Positions 1-5,183 of a DNA stretch of 5,352 bases are shown here, piece after piece. The translations under genes were made by a program, and so were the position numbers. How positions within the stretch are numbered: the first letter of the stretch is position 1; each line of letters opens with the position of its first letter. The notes beneath the pieces are model-generated. The model was not told where the DNA came from. It was given only the letters and a program-made list of their open reading frames with translations, and did not search any database. The DNA is from an uncultured Clostridia bacterium (GTDB taxonomy: Bacteria; Bacillota; Clostridia; Oscillospirales; Acutalibacteraceae): contig CAJFUH010000220.1 in NCBI GenBank assembly GCA_904420155.1, positions 1 through 5,352 on the forward strand. Direction: 5' to 3'.

Positions 1-198
1 CGCCTCCCGCATCCTTTGCCAGATGGTAGCCTGCGCCTTGGTGGAAATCTGCTGCCCCACAATATGGTGAACCACGGCGGAAAACAGGTCCGGGTCCACC
101 TCCCGGTCGATATGCCCCACCTGCTGGATTACTTCCCCCATCTTGGGGTCCTTCTGTTTTAAGTATTCTATTTCCGTCTCGCCGTAATGAAAATACAT
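1..198 (-). CDS. AlkA-like DNA-3-methyladenine glycosylase (HhH-GPD family), N-terminal part
   Basis: Only the first 66 codons are in the window; the gene continues beyond base 1. Members of this family (COG0122) remove alkylated bases such as 3-methyladenine by cutting the N-glycosidic bond, the first step of base excision repair. The fragment opens with MYFHYGETEIEYL, then GHIDREVDPDLFSAVV (residues 28-43) and HHIVGQQISTKAQATIW (44-60), the usual opening of the first helices of the HhH-GPD domain. The catalytic aspartate and the helix-hairpin-helix lie outside the window, so activity cannot be judged. I chose the ATG at 198 because GGAAGGG (208-214) sits 9 bp upstream. An in-frame ATG at 216 would overlap that site and has no ribosome binding site of its own. 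No clear promoter is visible in 199-293. Confidence 0.88.
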   Translation of the reverse strand, partial: MYFHYGETEIEYLKQKDPKMGEVIQQVGHIDREVDPDLFSAVVHHIVGQQISTKAQATIWQRMREA

Positions 199-293
199 AG
201 GCGGTTTCCCTTCCATTTCATCGAACTTTTGTTGTTTTTATTTTACCATAAAGCGGCAGGAAAGGCTATGGTAATCTTTTGGATACCGGCAAC

Positions 294-329
294 AAAAAAG
301 GACCGCGCACCGGGCTTTCCATCCGGCGC
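294..329 (-). terminator. Rho-independent terminator of the RHH gene
   Basis: On the minus strand GCGCCGG (329-323) pairs with CGG plus GCGC (313-311 and 308-305), with a 2-nt bulge. A short C/G spacer and a run of six T (299-294) follow. It lies about 30 bp after the RHH stop codon and separates that gene from the glycosylase gene. Confidence 0.6.
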
Positions 330-360
330 CACAATCCCCGACGCTTTTTCTTGATTTTTT

Positions 361-573
361 CTAAAAATACTTTTCCTCTTCTCTGGATTCGGACGGTGTT
401 GGCGGAATCGTAATTTCACCATTTTCTTTTTCGAATTCTTTGATGCATTGCCGAATCAGATATAAAATTTGTCCATTTGCTGAACGTCCTTCATACTTCG
501 CAATATAATGCAGTTTGAAGTGTAACGCTGGATCCACTTCGATTCCTAAATGTTTATTCTTTTTATTCCTCAT
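361..573 (-). CDS. Small ribbon-helix-helix (Arc/CopG-type) DNA-binding protein
   Basis: This 70-residue protein has a ribbon-helix-helix plan. A short beta strand is at HLGIEV (8-13), helix A at about 15-27 (PALHFKLHYIAKY), a GRSANGQ turn at 29-35 caps helix B, and helix B covers ILYLIRQCIKEF (36-47). A charged, proline-containing tail follows. RHH proteins dimerise so that the paired strands read the major groove of palindromic DNA; many repress their own genes and antitoxin or plasmid genes. AGGGGAGA (578-585) gives a good ribosome binding site for the ATG at 573. It is divergent from the SLOG gene, and a perfect palindrome lies in the 111-bp gap between the starts, the obvious candidate operator. 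The RHH fold is well supported; the operator link is inference. No toxin gene adjoins it on the same strand, so there is no direct support for an antitoxin role. Confidence 0.85.
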   Translation of the reverse strand: MRNKKNKHLGIEVDPALHFKLHYIAKYEGRSANGQILYLIRQCIKEFEKENGEITIPPTPSESREEEKYF

Positions 574-605
574 GGTTTCTCCCCTGATAATCTTATTTTA
601 AGTAT

Positions 606-633
606 ATTTTAAGATCATTTTGTGGTATCATAA
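606..633 (-). promoter_or_regulatory. Possible promoter of the RHH gene
   Basis: On the minus strand TTATGA (633-628, weak -35) is followed after 16 bp by TAAAAT (611-606, a good -10). The start of transcription would be close to base 599, some 25 bp before the RHH start codon. The -35 match is poor, so this is tentative. Confidence 0.3.
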
Positions 634-636
634 GGA

Positions 637-661
637 TAGTATACTTAAATTAAGTATACTA
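637..661. promoter_or_regulatory. Perfect 25-bp palindrome, candidate RHH operator between divergent genes
   Basis: Arms TAGTATACTTAA (637-648) and TTAAGTATACTA (650-661) are exact inverted repeats around a single central A (649). Each arm also contains TATACT on one strand or the other; on the plus strand TATACT at 640-645 or 655-660 could be the -10 of the SLOG gene, though no good -35 pairs with either. A protein bound here would block the SLOG promoter. A matching half-site, TTAAGTATA, lies at 598-606, near the putative RHH promoter. Binding by the neighbouring RHH protein is inferred from position and symmetry. Confidence 0.7.
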
Positions 662-684
662 AATTTATGAAAGGAAATTCAGCT

Positions 685-1014
685 ATGAAAATTGCTATCA
701 TTGGTTCTAGAAGCTTGGTAATGACAGATTTCAAACACTATTTACCAGAGGGTGTGACCGAAATTGTTTCCGGCGGGGCAAAGGGAATTGACACATGTGC
801 AAAAGAATATGCGCATGTAAATGGGTTAAAATACACGGAATTTTTACCTAAATATGAACAATATGGACGACGCGCGCCGCTGTGTCGAAACCTTCAAATC
901 GTGGACTATGCCGATGAGGTAATTGCATTCTGGGATGGGCATTCGAAGGGTACAAAATATGTAATTAAAATCTGTAAACAGAAAAATAAAAAATTAACAG
1001 TGTTTCTAAAATGA
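685..1014 (+). CDS. SLOG-family protein (DUF2493 / YspA type)
   Basis: The 109-residue product is a single Rossmann-like SLOG domain. Visible motifs are IAIIGSR (3-9) after the first strand, SGGAKGID (29-36) as the glycine-rich nucleotide-binding loop, YGRRAP (60-65), then RNLQIVDYADEVIAFWDG (68-85) and SKGT (87-90), the second phosphate-contacting region of the family. SLOG domains bind nucleotides or nucleotide-derived ligands; DprA, LOG and the sensor parts of some anti-phage systems belong to this superfamily. The exact ligand and role of this small stand-alone type are not known to me. The start is set at the ATG at 685 because GAAAGGAA (669-676) precedes it by 9 bp; the ATG at 667 has no ribosome binding site and would overlap this one. 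It is divergent from the RHH gene, with a palindrome 24 bp upstream of the start, and so is probably repressed by the RHH protein. Confidence 0.88.
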   Translation: MKIAIIGSRSLVMTDFKHYLPEGVTEIVSGGAKGIDTCAKEYAHVNGLKYTEFLPKYEQYGRRAPLCRNLQIVDYADEVIAFWDGHSKGTKYVIKICKQKNKKLTVFLK

Positions 1015-1119
1015 ACCGACACTAGAAAAAAGTGCAGGGAACTATCCCAGACAACCCCTATACACGGAAAATAGATTCAACCAGATTAATCTAGTTTCTG
1101 TTATCACTGATGAAATACA

Positions 1120-1163
1120 AAAAACCGGCAAGAAGCCTTAAAAATAACTTCCCACCGGTTTTT
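1120..1163. terminator. Bidirectional terminator between the SLOG and dehydrogenase genes
   Basis: AAAAACCGG (1120-1128) is an exact inverted repeat of CCGGTTTTT (1155-1163). An inner GAAG/CTTC pair (1132-1135 and 1148-1151) extends the stem. On the plus strand it ends in TTTTTAT; on the minus strand in TTTTTTGTATTT. It can end the plus-strand SLOG transcript and the minus-strand dehydrogenase transcript, whose genes converge here. Confidence 0.75.
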
Positions 1164-1190
1164 ATGAAAATCTTTTATGGTTATTAAGCC

Positions 1191-2228
1191 TTATCCCAAA
1201 TACATATGCATTGGCCAAGTGAGGTATTCCACATCATCCAGCTTCTCAGCAGTGATATATCCCGCAGGAGCGTTCAAAATGGTAGGAATCCGATTTACCA
1301 ATGTCGCGCAGGTATGCTCAGGCGTGGCAGGCTTGACTACATGGAATTCTGTATCAGGTTCCCCGATAATCTTCCAGTCGCACATATCCCCGTCGTCCGG
1401 GCCGTATACCTTGCCGATGCATTGGGTCTCGATGGTAATTCCCTGGAAGGTTTCTGTGGTGACCACAGCACTCATACCGATGCAGTTTCCCTTTTTGATG
1501 GTCTCGCCAGTGGTCTCGCACCACAGGTCGGTGTCGTAGAAATAGGGGACGCATTTCTGGCTAATGGATTTGATCGTAAGCCCCAGCTTGTTCGCTAACG
1601 CTTCGTTGGAATTCCAGACATAAGCAGGTTCAACCGTTTCAGGATGGGCAAGCTGCGCTTCAAATTCCTCCGGCGTCAAACCTACGCCATGCGCTTTGGC
1701 CAAAGCTAAACCATAATCTTCCACATTATAGCTGACAGCGCCTTCAATCTTTTTTATATTGTGTACGCCGCCCGCTATCGTACCGATCATATTGACCCAG
1801 TAAATGTCCTGCATGCCCGTACCAGTAATGGTACAATTATTCTCTTTGGCCAATTTATCCAGGCGGTTGGTAATGGAAGCTGCGGTCGTCCAAGGATAAA
1901 TGGCTTCCTCACAAGTAGTCACTACATTGATACCACGAGACAGGCAGCGCTCGAAGTGGGGCAGCACATCATTCATAAAACTGAACAGCGTAACAACTGC
2001 AATATCCGCATCGCATTCGTCCAGCACCGCGTCGGCGTCGGAACGGATGGGAACGTTCAGTTTCACGCCTAAGCCCGCGTAATCCCCCACATCCATCCCT
2101 ACAATTTCAGGGTTCGTGTCAATTGCACCCACAATTTCCGCACCTTTTTCAAATAGGTAACGAAGGATATACTTGCTCATCTTTCCGCAGCCGTACTGAA
2201 CAACACGGATTTTTTCAAGATTGACCAT
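1191..2228 (-). CDS. NAD(P)-dependent dehydrogenase of the 2,4-diaminopentanoate dehydrogenase / DapB-like family
   Basis: This 345-residue protein has an N-terminal Rossmann domain of the dihydrodipicolinate-reductase type: VVQYGCGKM (9-17) carries the GxGxxx dinucleotide loop, and the second strand ends in GAID (34-37). An acid there often favours NAD over NADP, but that is only a hint. The C-terminal half ends with CATLVNRIP (307-315) and APAGYITAEKL (320-330), which I recognise from the 2,4-diaminopentanoate dehydrogenase C-terminal family. That enzyme oxidatively deaminates 2,4-diaminopentanoate in clostridial ornithine fermentation. No other gene of that pathway is here, and I do not see the HHxxK/DAPSGT signature of true lysine-pathway DapB. 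The product is therefore probably an amino- or imino-acid dehydrogenase of unknown substrate. AAAGGTAGG (2238-2246) is the ribosome binding site. A MerR regulator lies 109 bp upstream on the same strand, with a MerR-type promoter between them. Confidence 0.75.
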   Translation of the reverse strand: MVNLEKIRVVQYGCGKMSKYILRYLFEKGAEIVGAIDTNPEIVGMDVGDYAGLGVKLNVPIRSDADAVLDECDADIAVVTLFSFMNDVLPHFERCLSRGINVVTTCEEAIYPWTTAASITNRLDKLAKENNCTITGTGMQDIYWVNMIGTIAGGVHNIKKIEGAVSYNVEDYGLALAKAHGVGLTPEEFEAQLAHPETVEPAYVWNSNEALANKLGLTIKSISQKCVPYFYDTDLWCETTGETIKKGNCIGMSAVVTTETFQGITIETQCIGKVYGPDDGDMCDWKIIGEPDTEFHVVKPATPEHTCATLVNRIPTILNAPAGYITAEKLDDVEYLTWPMHMYLG

Positions 2229-2288
2229 TAAAAATTACCTACCTTTCATCTTGTGTATGGATTGGATCCGAACTGCTATCCATAAATT

Positions 2289-2319
2289 ATTATAAAGGTT
2301 ATGATCGGTATAAGGTCAA
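2289..2319 (-). promoter_or_regulatory. MerR-type promoter with 19-bp spacer driving the dehydrogenase gene
   Basis: On the minus strand the -35 is TTGACC (2319-2314) and the -10 is a perfect TATAAT (2294-2289), separated by 19 bp (2313-2295). An over-long 19-20 bp spacer is the hallmark of promoters activated by MerR-family proteins, which twist the DNA to realign the two boxes. The spacer contains TTAT and ATAA as a short inverted repeat, and ACCTTAT / ACCTTTAT is directly repeated. It lies between the MerR gene and the dehydrogenase gene, so the adjacent regulator is the likely activator. Confidence 0.75.
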
Positions 2320-2337
2320 TAGTTTTTTGACATTTTT

Positions 2338-3168
2338 TTAACGAAACCGGACAGGGACTTGCAGCCGCAGATAGAGGCCGCGGGAATCCGCCTTTGTCAC
2401 TGGAATATCTGCAATCGATTCACATAAGTAATCCCCGCATACTTCATAACCAATATTTCTAATATATCCCAGCAGACGGGAGATATACTCTTTTTCCTTA
2501 TAGAAATCATCGCAGTAAATGCAAACATAGTTTCCCGCCGGAATTGTGGTTGTAAGCGACTCCGGCACAAATTCCCGATCTACAAAGACGAACACCTTAG
2601 TGGAATAAAAACGCGATGCCAAAAAATTCTCCTTGCTTAAAATCGTACCGGCATTGCAAAAATAAATTTGAGGCAAATTGTCTTTTACAAGATTATCCTG
2701 TAAATTTCTCAGGGAGTTTTCGTAATGTTCCACATCATAATCATAAAAATTCATCCCGGTATCTACCACATACATTTGGCGCGAACCGATATATTCTATT
2801 TGCAAAGTTCCGTCTGGAGGTGCGGAACGATATCTGGAAAAGCTCTCTATTGTTCGTTCTAAAGCGCGGCGTTGACATTTTAGCAACCGGATTTCTTCCT
2901 CTGTCTGACGCTGCTTTTCCCTTAAGGCCGATTCTATCTGCGATAAATCTTTTTGCTCTAATTGGTATTTAATCTCCTTGAGCGAAATGCCGAGACTTTT
3001 CATATATTGGATAATATCCAGCAAAGCGCTTTGTTGAATATCGTAATAACGATATCCATTTTCTCCTCGACCATTTGGGGAAAACAAGCCGATTCTATCA
3101 TATAAGCGCAAAGTTTGTTCCGATACATGGTTTAATTTTGCCATTTGTCCAATTGTTAGTCTCTGCAT
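2338..3168 (-). CDS. MerR-family activator with GyrI-like effector-binding domain
   Basis: The 276-residue product begins with a MerR winged helix-turn-helix: LTIGQMAKLNHVSEQTLRLYD (about 4-24), then GLFSP and the wing NGYRYYD (37-43). A long charged helix at about 75-115 forms the dimer coiled coil. The remaining 160 residues match the plan of a GyrI-like/BmrR-type ligand pocket, including GNYVCIYC and the typical ending with GDYLCE and a final strand LYLRLQVPV. The metal-binding cysteine pattern of MerR or CueR is absent, so a small organic effector is more likely. I chose the ATG at 3168: AGGAGG precedes it by 8 bp, while the in-frame ATG at 3219 lies at the -35 box of the gene's own promoter and could not be transcribed from it. 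The likely target is the dehydrogenase promoter downstream. No terminator separates the two genes, so some read-through is possible. Confidence 0.88.
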   Translation of the reverse strand: MQRLTIGQMAKLNHVSEQTLRLYDRIGLFSPNGRGENGYRYYDIQQSALLDIIQYMKSLGISLKEIKYQLEQKDLSQIESALREKQRQTEEEIRLLKCQRRALERTIESFSRYRSAPPDGTLQIEYIGSRQMYVVDTGMNFYDYDVEHYENSLRNLQDNLVKDNLPQIYFCNAGTILSKENFLASRFYSTKVFVFVDREFVPESLTTTIPAGNYVCIYCDDFYKEKEYISRLLGYIRNIGYEVCGDYLCESIADIPVTKADSRGLYLRLQVPVRFR

Positions 3169-3190
3169 CTGTGCCCCCTCCTTTTTTAAC

Positions 3191-3219
3191 ATTATACTGG
3201 AAACAAGGTTTAGAAGCAA
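3191..3219 (-). promoter_or_regulatory. Promoter of the MerR-family gene
   Basis: On the minus strand TTGCTT (3219-3214) is followed after 17 bp by a perfect TATAAT (3196-3191). Transcription would start near 3184, just ahead of the AAAGGAGG ribosome binding site. With a normal 17-bp spacer it should be expressed constitutively, unlike the 19-bp-spacer promoter downstream. Confidence 0.65.
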
Positions 3220-3330
3220 TAATGAGAGGACAGACGCAAGCCTTGAAACTGTATTTCATTTTCAATGCCCCTTCAAATCAAATAATTCAAAGGCAGCAGG
3301 TTCCTACTCCCTAAATTTCCCACATACCTA

Positions 3331-3346
3331 TAGATGGGTAGATGGG
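3331..3346. repeat. Tandem 8-bp direct repeat
   Basis: TAGATGGG occurs twice back to back (3331-3338 and 3339-3346) in the intergenic stretch. Two copies only; no function is apparent. Confidence 0.5.
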
Positions 3347-3396
3347 CCTGAGTATCCAGCTTCCTCCCTATTGCGGTAAATCTGAGGATGGTACGT

Positions 3397-3423
3397 ACCC
3401 CCGCAGGAAAAGCAGGCGGGGGT
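3397..3423. other. Strong GC-rich hairpin of unknown role
   Basis: ACCCCCGC (3397-3404) pairs exactly with GCGGGGGT (3416-3423) around an 11-nt loop. Neither strand has a T run after the stem, so it is not a standard intrinsic terminator. On the plus strand it directly follows AGGATGGTAC (3385-3394), which partly resembles the T-box core; see findings. Confidence 0.55.
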
Positions 3424-3558
3424 GCTTATCAATGTTCTTTTGATCTATTCTAATGGCGATATAGCAATCCCGCAACACTGTTGTTGATGCAGGTTAGTTT
3501 TTTATAATAACGTTTCATGGTATTCCTTGGGATTATTAAAACAATTTATTTGTCATTT

Positions 3559-4119
3559 TTAATGTACCAACTTTTTCTTTCCTATGCTCATGGATTTGAT
3601 AATTACAATGGTAAGTTTCCAAAGTAGCTTACCAATAACAAACAGCACAACACCAAGCAGAATAGAAATAGGCAAAAATACAATCGCATTAGCAGAAAAG
3701 GAACCCATGCTGATACCAATTTCCGTGATTTCATATCCCATCAGATGAGCGGCTAACTTAATAATGCCTGCAATCGGACAAAGCACTCCACTTATCATAA
3801 AGGCAATTCCGCAAATGCTGGTAATTGGTAAAATAAACAGTCCCCCGATACCTGCAAGGCTATAAAAAGCAATCACTGCACTCAATTTATGCCAGCTAAA
3901 ACCTCTTTTGGCAATCGTTTCTCCCAAATAGGCTTTTGCTAACTCTTTAGGATTTCCCAATCGCTCGATAATCTGCTCCGCAGAAACGCCATTACCCTGT
4001 AATTCCTGCATTTCACTTTTGATTTCCTTAACAATATCTATACGCTCAGAAACAGCCATTGGTTTCAGATATTTTTCAACTTTTTCAAGATACTCGTTCA
4101 TCGTTCTTTCCATTTCCAT
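3559..4119 (-). CDS. HAAS-domain (DUF1700-type) membrane protein, partner of PadR
   Basis: This 186-residue protein starts with a helical HAAS domain (about 7-70): MNEYLEKVEKYLKP, then RIDIVKEIKSEM, then the recurring VSAEQIIERLGNPKELAKAYL segment. Three hydrophobic stretches follow, at about 79-100, 101-124 and 144-174, and a basic tail ends in KKK. It is thus a cytosolic domain anchored in the membrane. HAAS-domain membrane proteins are very often encoded beside a PadR repressor and are thought to take part in envelope sensing or signalling; their biochemical role is not settled. I chose the ATG at 4119 because AAAGGAGAG (4127-4135) lies just upstream. The in-frame ATG at 4143 would overlap the PadR gene and lies upstream of that site. 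The PadR stop codon is 4 bp upstream of the start, so the two genes are surely co-transcribed and perhaps translationally coupled. Confidence 0.85.
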   Translation of the reverse strand: MEMERTMNEYLEKVEKYLKPMAVSERIDIVKEIKSEMQELQGNGVSAEQIIERLGNPKELAKAYLGETIAKRGFSWHKLSAVIAFYSLAGIGGLFILPITSICGIAFMISGVLCPIAGIIKLAAHLMGYEITEIGISMGSFSANAIVFLPISILLGVVLFVIGKLLWKLTIVIIKSMSIGKKKLVH

Positions 4120-4123
4120 GGTC

Positions 4124-4456
4124 TTACTCTCCTTTAATCTCATTGATTGCGTTCAACAAATTATCCCACTCGGCAGATATGGCATATAGATATTCAAGCC
4201 CTTTGTCCGTAATGGAATAATATTTCCTTGGCGGCAAGCCCTCGGCACTTTCTTGCCATGAGGACGAAATGTAATCTTCTTTTAGCAACCTCCTAAGTAG
4301 TGGGTAGATTGTATTCTCTTTTGCAGCCAGAATGGGATATTTTTCTAAATTGCTGATAATTTCATATCCATAAGACGCCCGCTGCTTTATCATCAGCAGA
4401 ATACAAAATTCAAGTGTCCCCCGTTTAATCTGGGATCTCCAATCTTCAATATTCAT
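4124..4456 (-). CDS. PadR-family transcriptional regulator
   Basis: The 110-residue product is a minimal PadR protein: RGTLEFCILLMI (12-23), SYGYEI at the recognition region, ENTIYPLLRRLLKEDYI for the DNA-contacting helix, LPPRKYYSITDKG as the wing, and a short C-terminal dimerisation helix. PadR proteins usually repress their own operon and respond to small molecules or, in the HAAS-linked group, to unknown envelope signals. AAGGAGG (4465-4471) is an excellent ribosome binding site 8 bp before the ATG. It is the first gene of a two-gene operon with the HAAS protein. The promoter immediately upstream has a palindrome over its -10 box, which fits autorepression. The family call is very secure; its ligand and any further targets are unknown. 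Confidence 0.93.
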   Translation of the reverse strand: MNIEDWRSQIKRGTLEFCILLMIKQRASYGYEIISNLEKYPILAAKENTIYPLLRRLLKEDYISSSWQESAEGLPPRKYYSITDKGLEYLYAISAEWDNLLNAINEIKGE

Positions 4457-4472
4457 TTACTGTGCCTCCTTA

Positions 4473-4487
4473 TGGTACAGTGTACCA
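4473..4487. promoter_or_regulatory. Candidate PadR operator palindrome
   Basis: TGGTACA (4473-4479) and TGTACCA (4481-4487) are exact inverted repeats around one central base. The palindrome covers the -10 box of the PadR promoter and ends just before the ribosome binding site. Its position is ideal for autorepression; binding by PadR is inferred. Confidence 0.65.
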
Positions 4488-4507
4488 CACAGTATATCTT
4501 TTGTAAA
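4479..4507 (-). promoter_or_regulatory. Promoter of the padR-HAAS operon
   Basis: On the minus strand TTTACA (4507-4502, five of six matches to TTGACA) is followed after 17 bp by TACACT (4484-4479). A TG one base upstream of the -10 makes it an extended -10 promoter. A competing -10-like TATACT lies at 4495-4490 but has no suitable -35. Confidence 0.6.
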
Positions 4508-4587
4508 TGGTATATCGCGATAAAATCAAAAATATTTAAAATATTTTTTACAATAGGGGACAACACTTTATCTCCATTTAAAAATAG

Positions 4588-4626
4588 AAAAAGCCCGGAA
4601 AACCCATAATATCAGGCCTTCCGGGC
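4588..4626 (-). terminator. Rho-independent terminator (minus strand)
   Basis: GCCCGGAA (4593-4600) and TTCCGGGC (4619-4626) form a perfect 8-bp stem. On the minus strand the stem is followed by TTTTTC. It is the second of two terminators shielding the padR promoter from transcription arriving from the right. Confidence 0.7.
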
Positions 4627-4632
4627 ATAGAT

Positions 4633-4669
4633 AAAAAAAACAGCCTTCCAATTTGAAAGGCTGTTTTTT
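4633..4669. terminator. Bidirectional rho-independent terminator
   Basis: AAAAAACAGCCTT (4635-4647) and AAGGCTGTTTTTT (4657-4669) are exact 13-bp inverted repeats with a 9-nt loop. The stem ends in six T on the plus strand and eight T on the minus strand. It lies downstream of the decayed gene at 4820-4964 and is probably its original terminator. Confidence 0.85.
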
Positions 4670-4819
4670 ACCTATGATTGTTCCTCAACTTGGGAAGCGT
4701 TGACAAAATAAAAAAGAGAAAATATTCAGTTTTCTTATATTATGATACACTCAATACAGCCAATAAAACGTTTACTACCCCTGACAAAAGTAATGTTGCG
4801 CAGTCAATCGGATGCCATT

Positions 4820-4964
4820 TTAGCTTACCTGTATTATAACGGCTTGACACGGCACATAATAACTTCCGTTTGCAGTACTTTCCATATCTTCAATGTAACC
4901 GGTCTATCCCATTCATATCCCGGCACAAATTATCAAGCCTCTTATAAGAATTCATAAATCCCAT
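4820..4964 (-). pseudogene. Frameshifted remnant of a small clostridial protein gene
   Basis: A perfect ribosome binding site, GGAGG (4970-4974), precedes an ATG at 4964 by 5 bp. The frame reads MGFMNSYKRLDNLCRDMNGI and then runs into a stop at 4890-4892. In a second minus frame, from base 4900 to 4853, the text continues as GYIEDMESTANGSYYV before stopping at 4820. From memory these two pieces form one continuous N-terminus in a small family seen in many Lachnospiraceae (I believe DUF6548), where the junction reads roughly GIGVTGYIEDME. A deletion of a few bases near 4901-4905 would explain the shift. The later conserved part (a QLKHYR...RNQIAH-like region in my memory) is not recognisable. 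Function is unknown even for intact copies. The family recall should be tested by a search; the split frame is visible directly. Confidence 0.65.
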
Positions 4965-5020
4965 AATAACCTCCAAAAAAAGCCGTATCATTTAAAGAAA
5001 CCTGCGAACAAATAAAGAAC

Positions 5021-5057
5021 CGCCTCCTGCAAAAAGCTGGTAGTGATCCAGAAGGCG
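5021..5057. other. Two-part hairpin upstream of the decayed gene
   Basis: CGCCT (5021-5025) pairs with AGGCG (5053-5057), and an inner CTGG (5037-5040) pairs with CCAG (5048-5051). On the plus strand TTTT follows; on the minus strand the inner stem is followed by CTTTTTG. The stems are short, so this may be a leader structure of the decayed gene, a weak terminator, or chance. The rest of 4975-5132 shows no gene. Confidence 0.3.
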
Positions 5058-5132
5058 TTTTCACCGGCCAGATGAGCCCGAACGTGACTTTTTGCGGAAG
5101 AGGAGGAACATTGGAGCTTGACTATTTTTCAT

Positions 5133-5165
5133 AAAATAAAAACAGGAACGAGAGTAACGCATTCC
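5133..5165 (-). terminator. Weak terminator-like hairpin
   Basis: On the minus strand GGAATG (5165-5160) pairs with CGTTCC (5150-5145), with one T-G pair, and is followed by the T-rich TGTTTTTATTTT. No gene is visible immediately upstream of it; it is third in a series after the tRNA. Confidence 0.4.
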
Positions 5166-5183
5166 GACGTAGGTCTGTTTTAC

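Larger units (their letters stand above)
3220..3558. other. Gene-free intergenic stretch
   Basis: About 340 bp between the HAAS-domain gene and the MerR promoter. I see no convincing reading frame, tRNA or insertion-sequence end. It holds a tandem 8-bp repeat (3331-3346) and a strong GC hairpin (3397-3423), both listed separately. Near 3482-3507 a weak imperfect stem is followed by TTAGTTTTTT on the plus strand, but no plus-strand gene precedes it. No clear terminator for the PadR/HAAS operon is visible directly after 3559. Confidence 0.5.

Noticed and set aside
361..573. RHH protein as the antitoxin of a toxin-antitoxin operon
   Set aside because: No co-directional toxin-like gene is adjacent, and the SLOG gene is divergent rather than in the same operon.
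1083..1092. AGATTAATCT palindrome between the SLOG gene and the bidirectional terminator
   Set aside because: It is short, AT-rich and not near any promoter; likely chance.
1177..2082. Several plus-strand open frames opposite the dehydrogenase gene
   Set aside because: They are antisense to a well-supported coding gene and lack ribosome binding sites and recognisable domains.
2616..3314. Plus-strand open frames opposite the MerR gene and its promoter
   Set aside because: They are antisense to a clear MerR gene, with no ribosome binding site or motif.
4700..4728. Perfect TTGACA on the plus strand followed after 17 bp by TATTCA
   Set aside because: The -10 is poor and no plus-strand gene or RNA follows it.
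4742..4957. Plus-strand open frame of 71 codons
   Set aside because: It is antisense to the frameshifted remnant, whose minus-strand ribosome binding site and protein pieces explain the sequence better.
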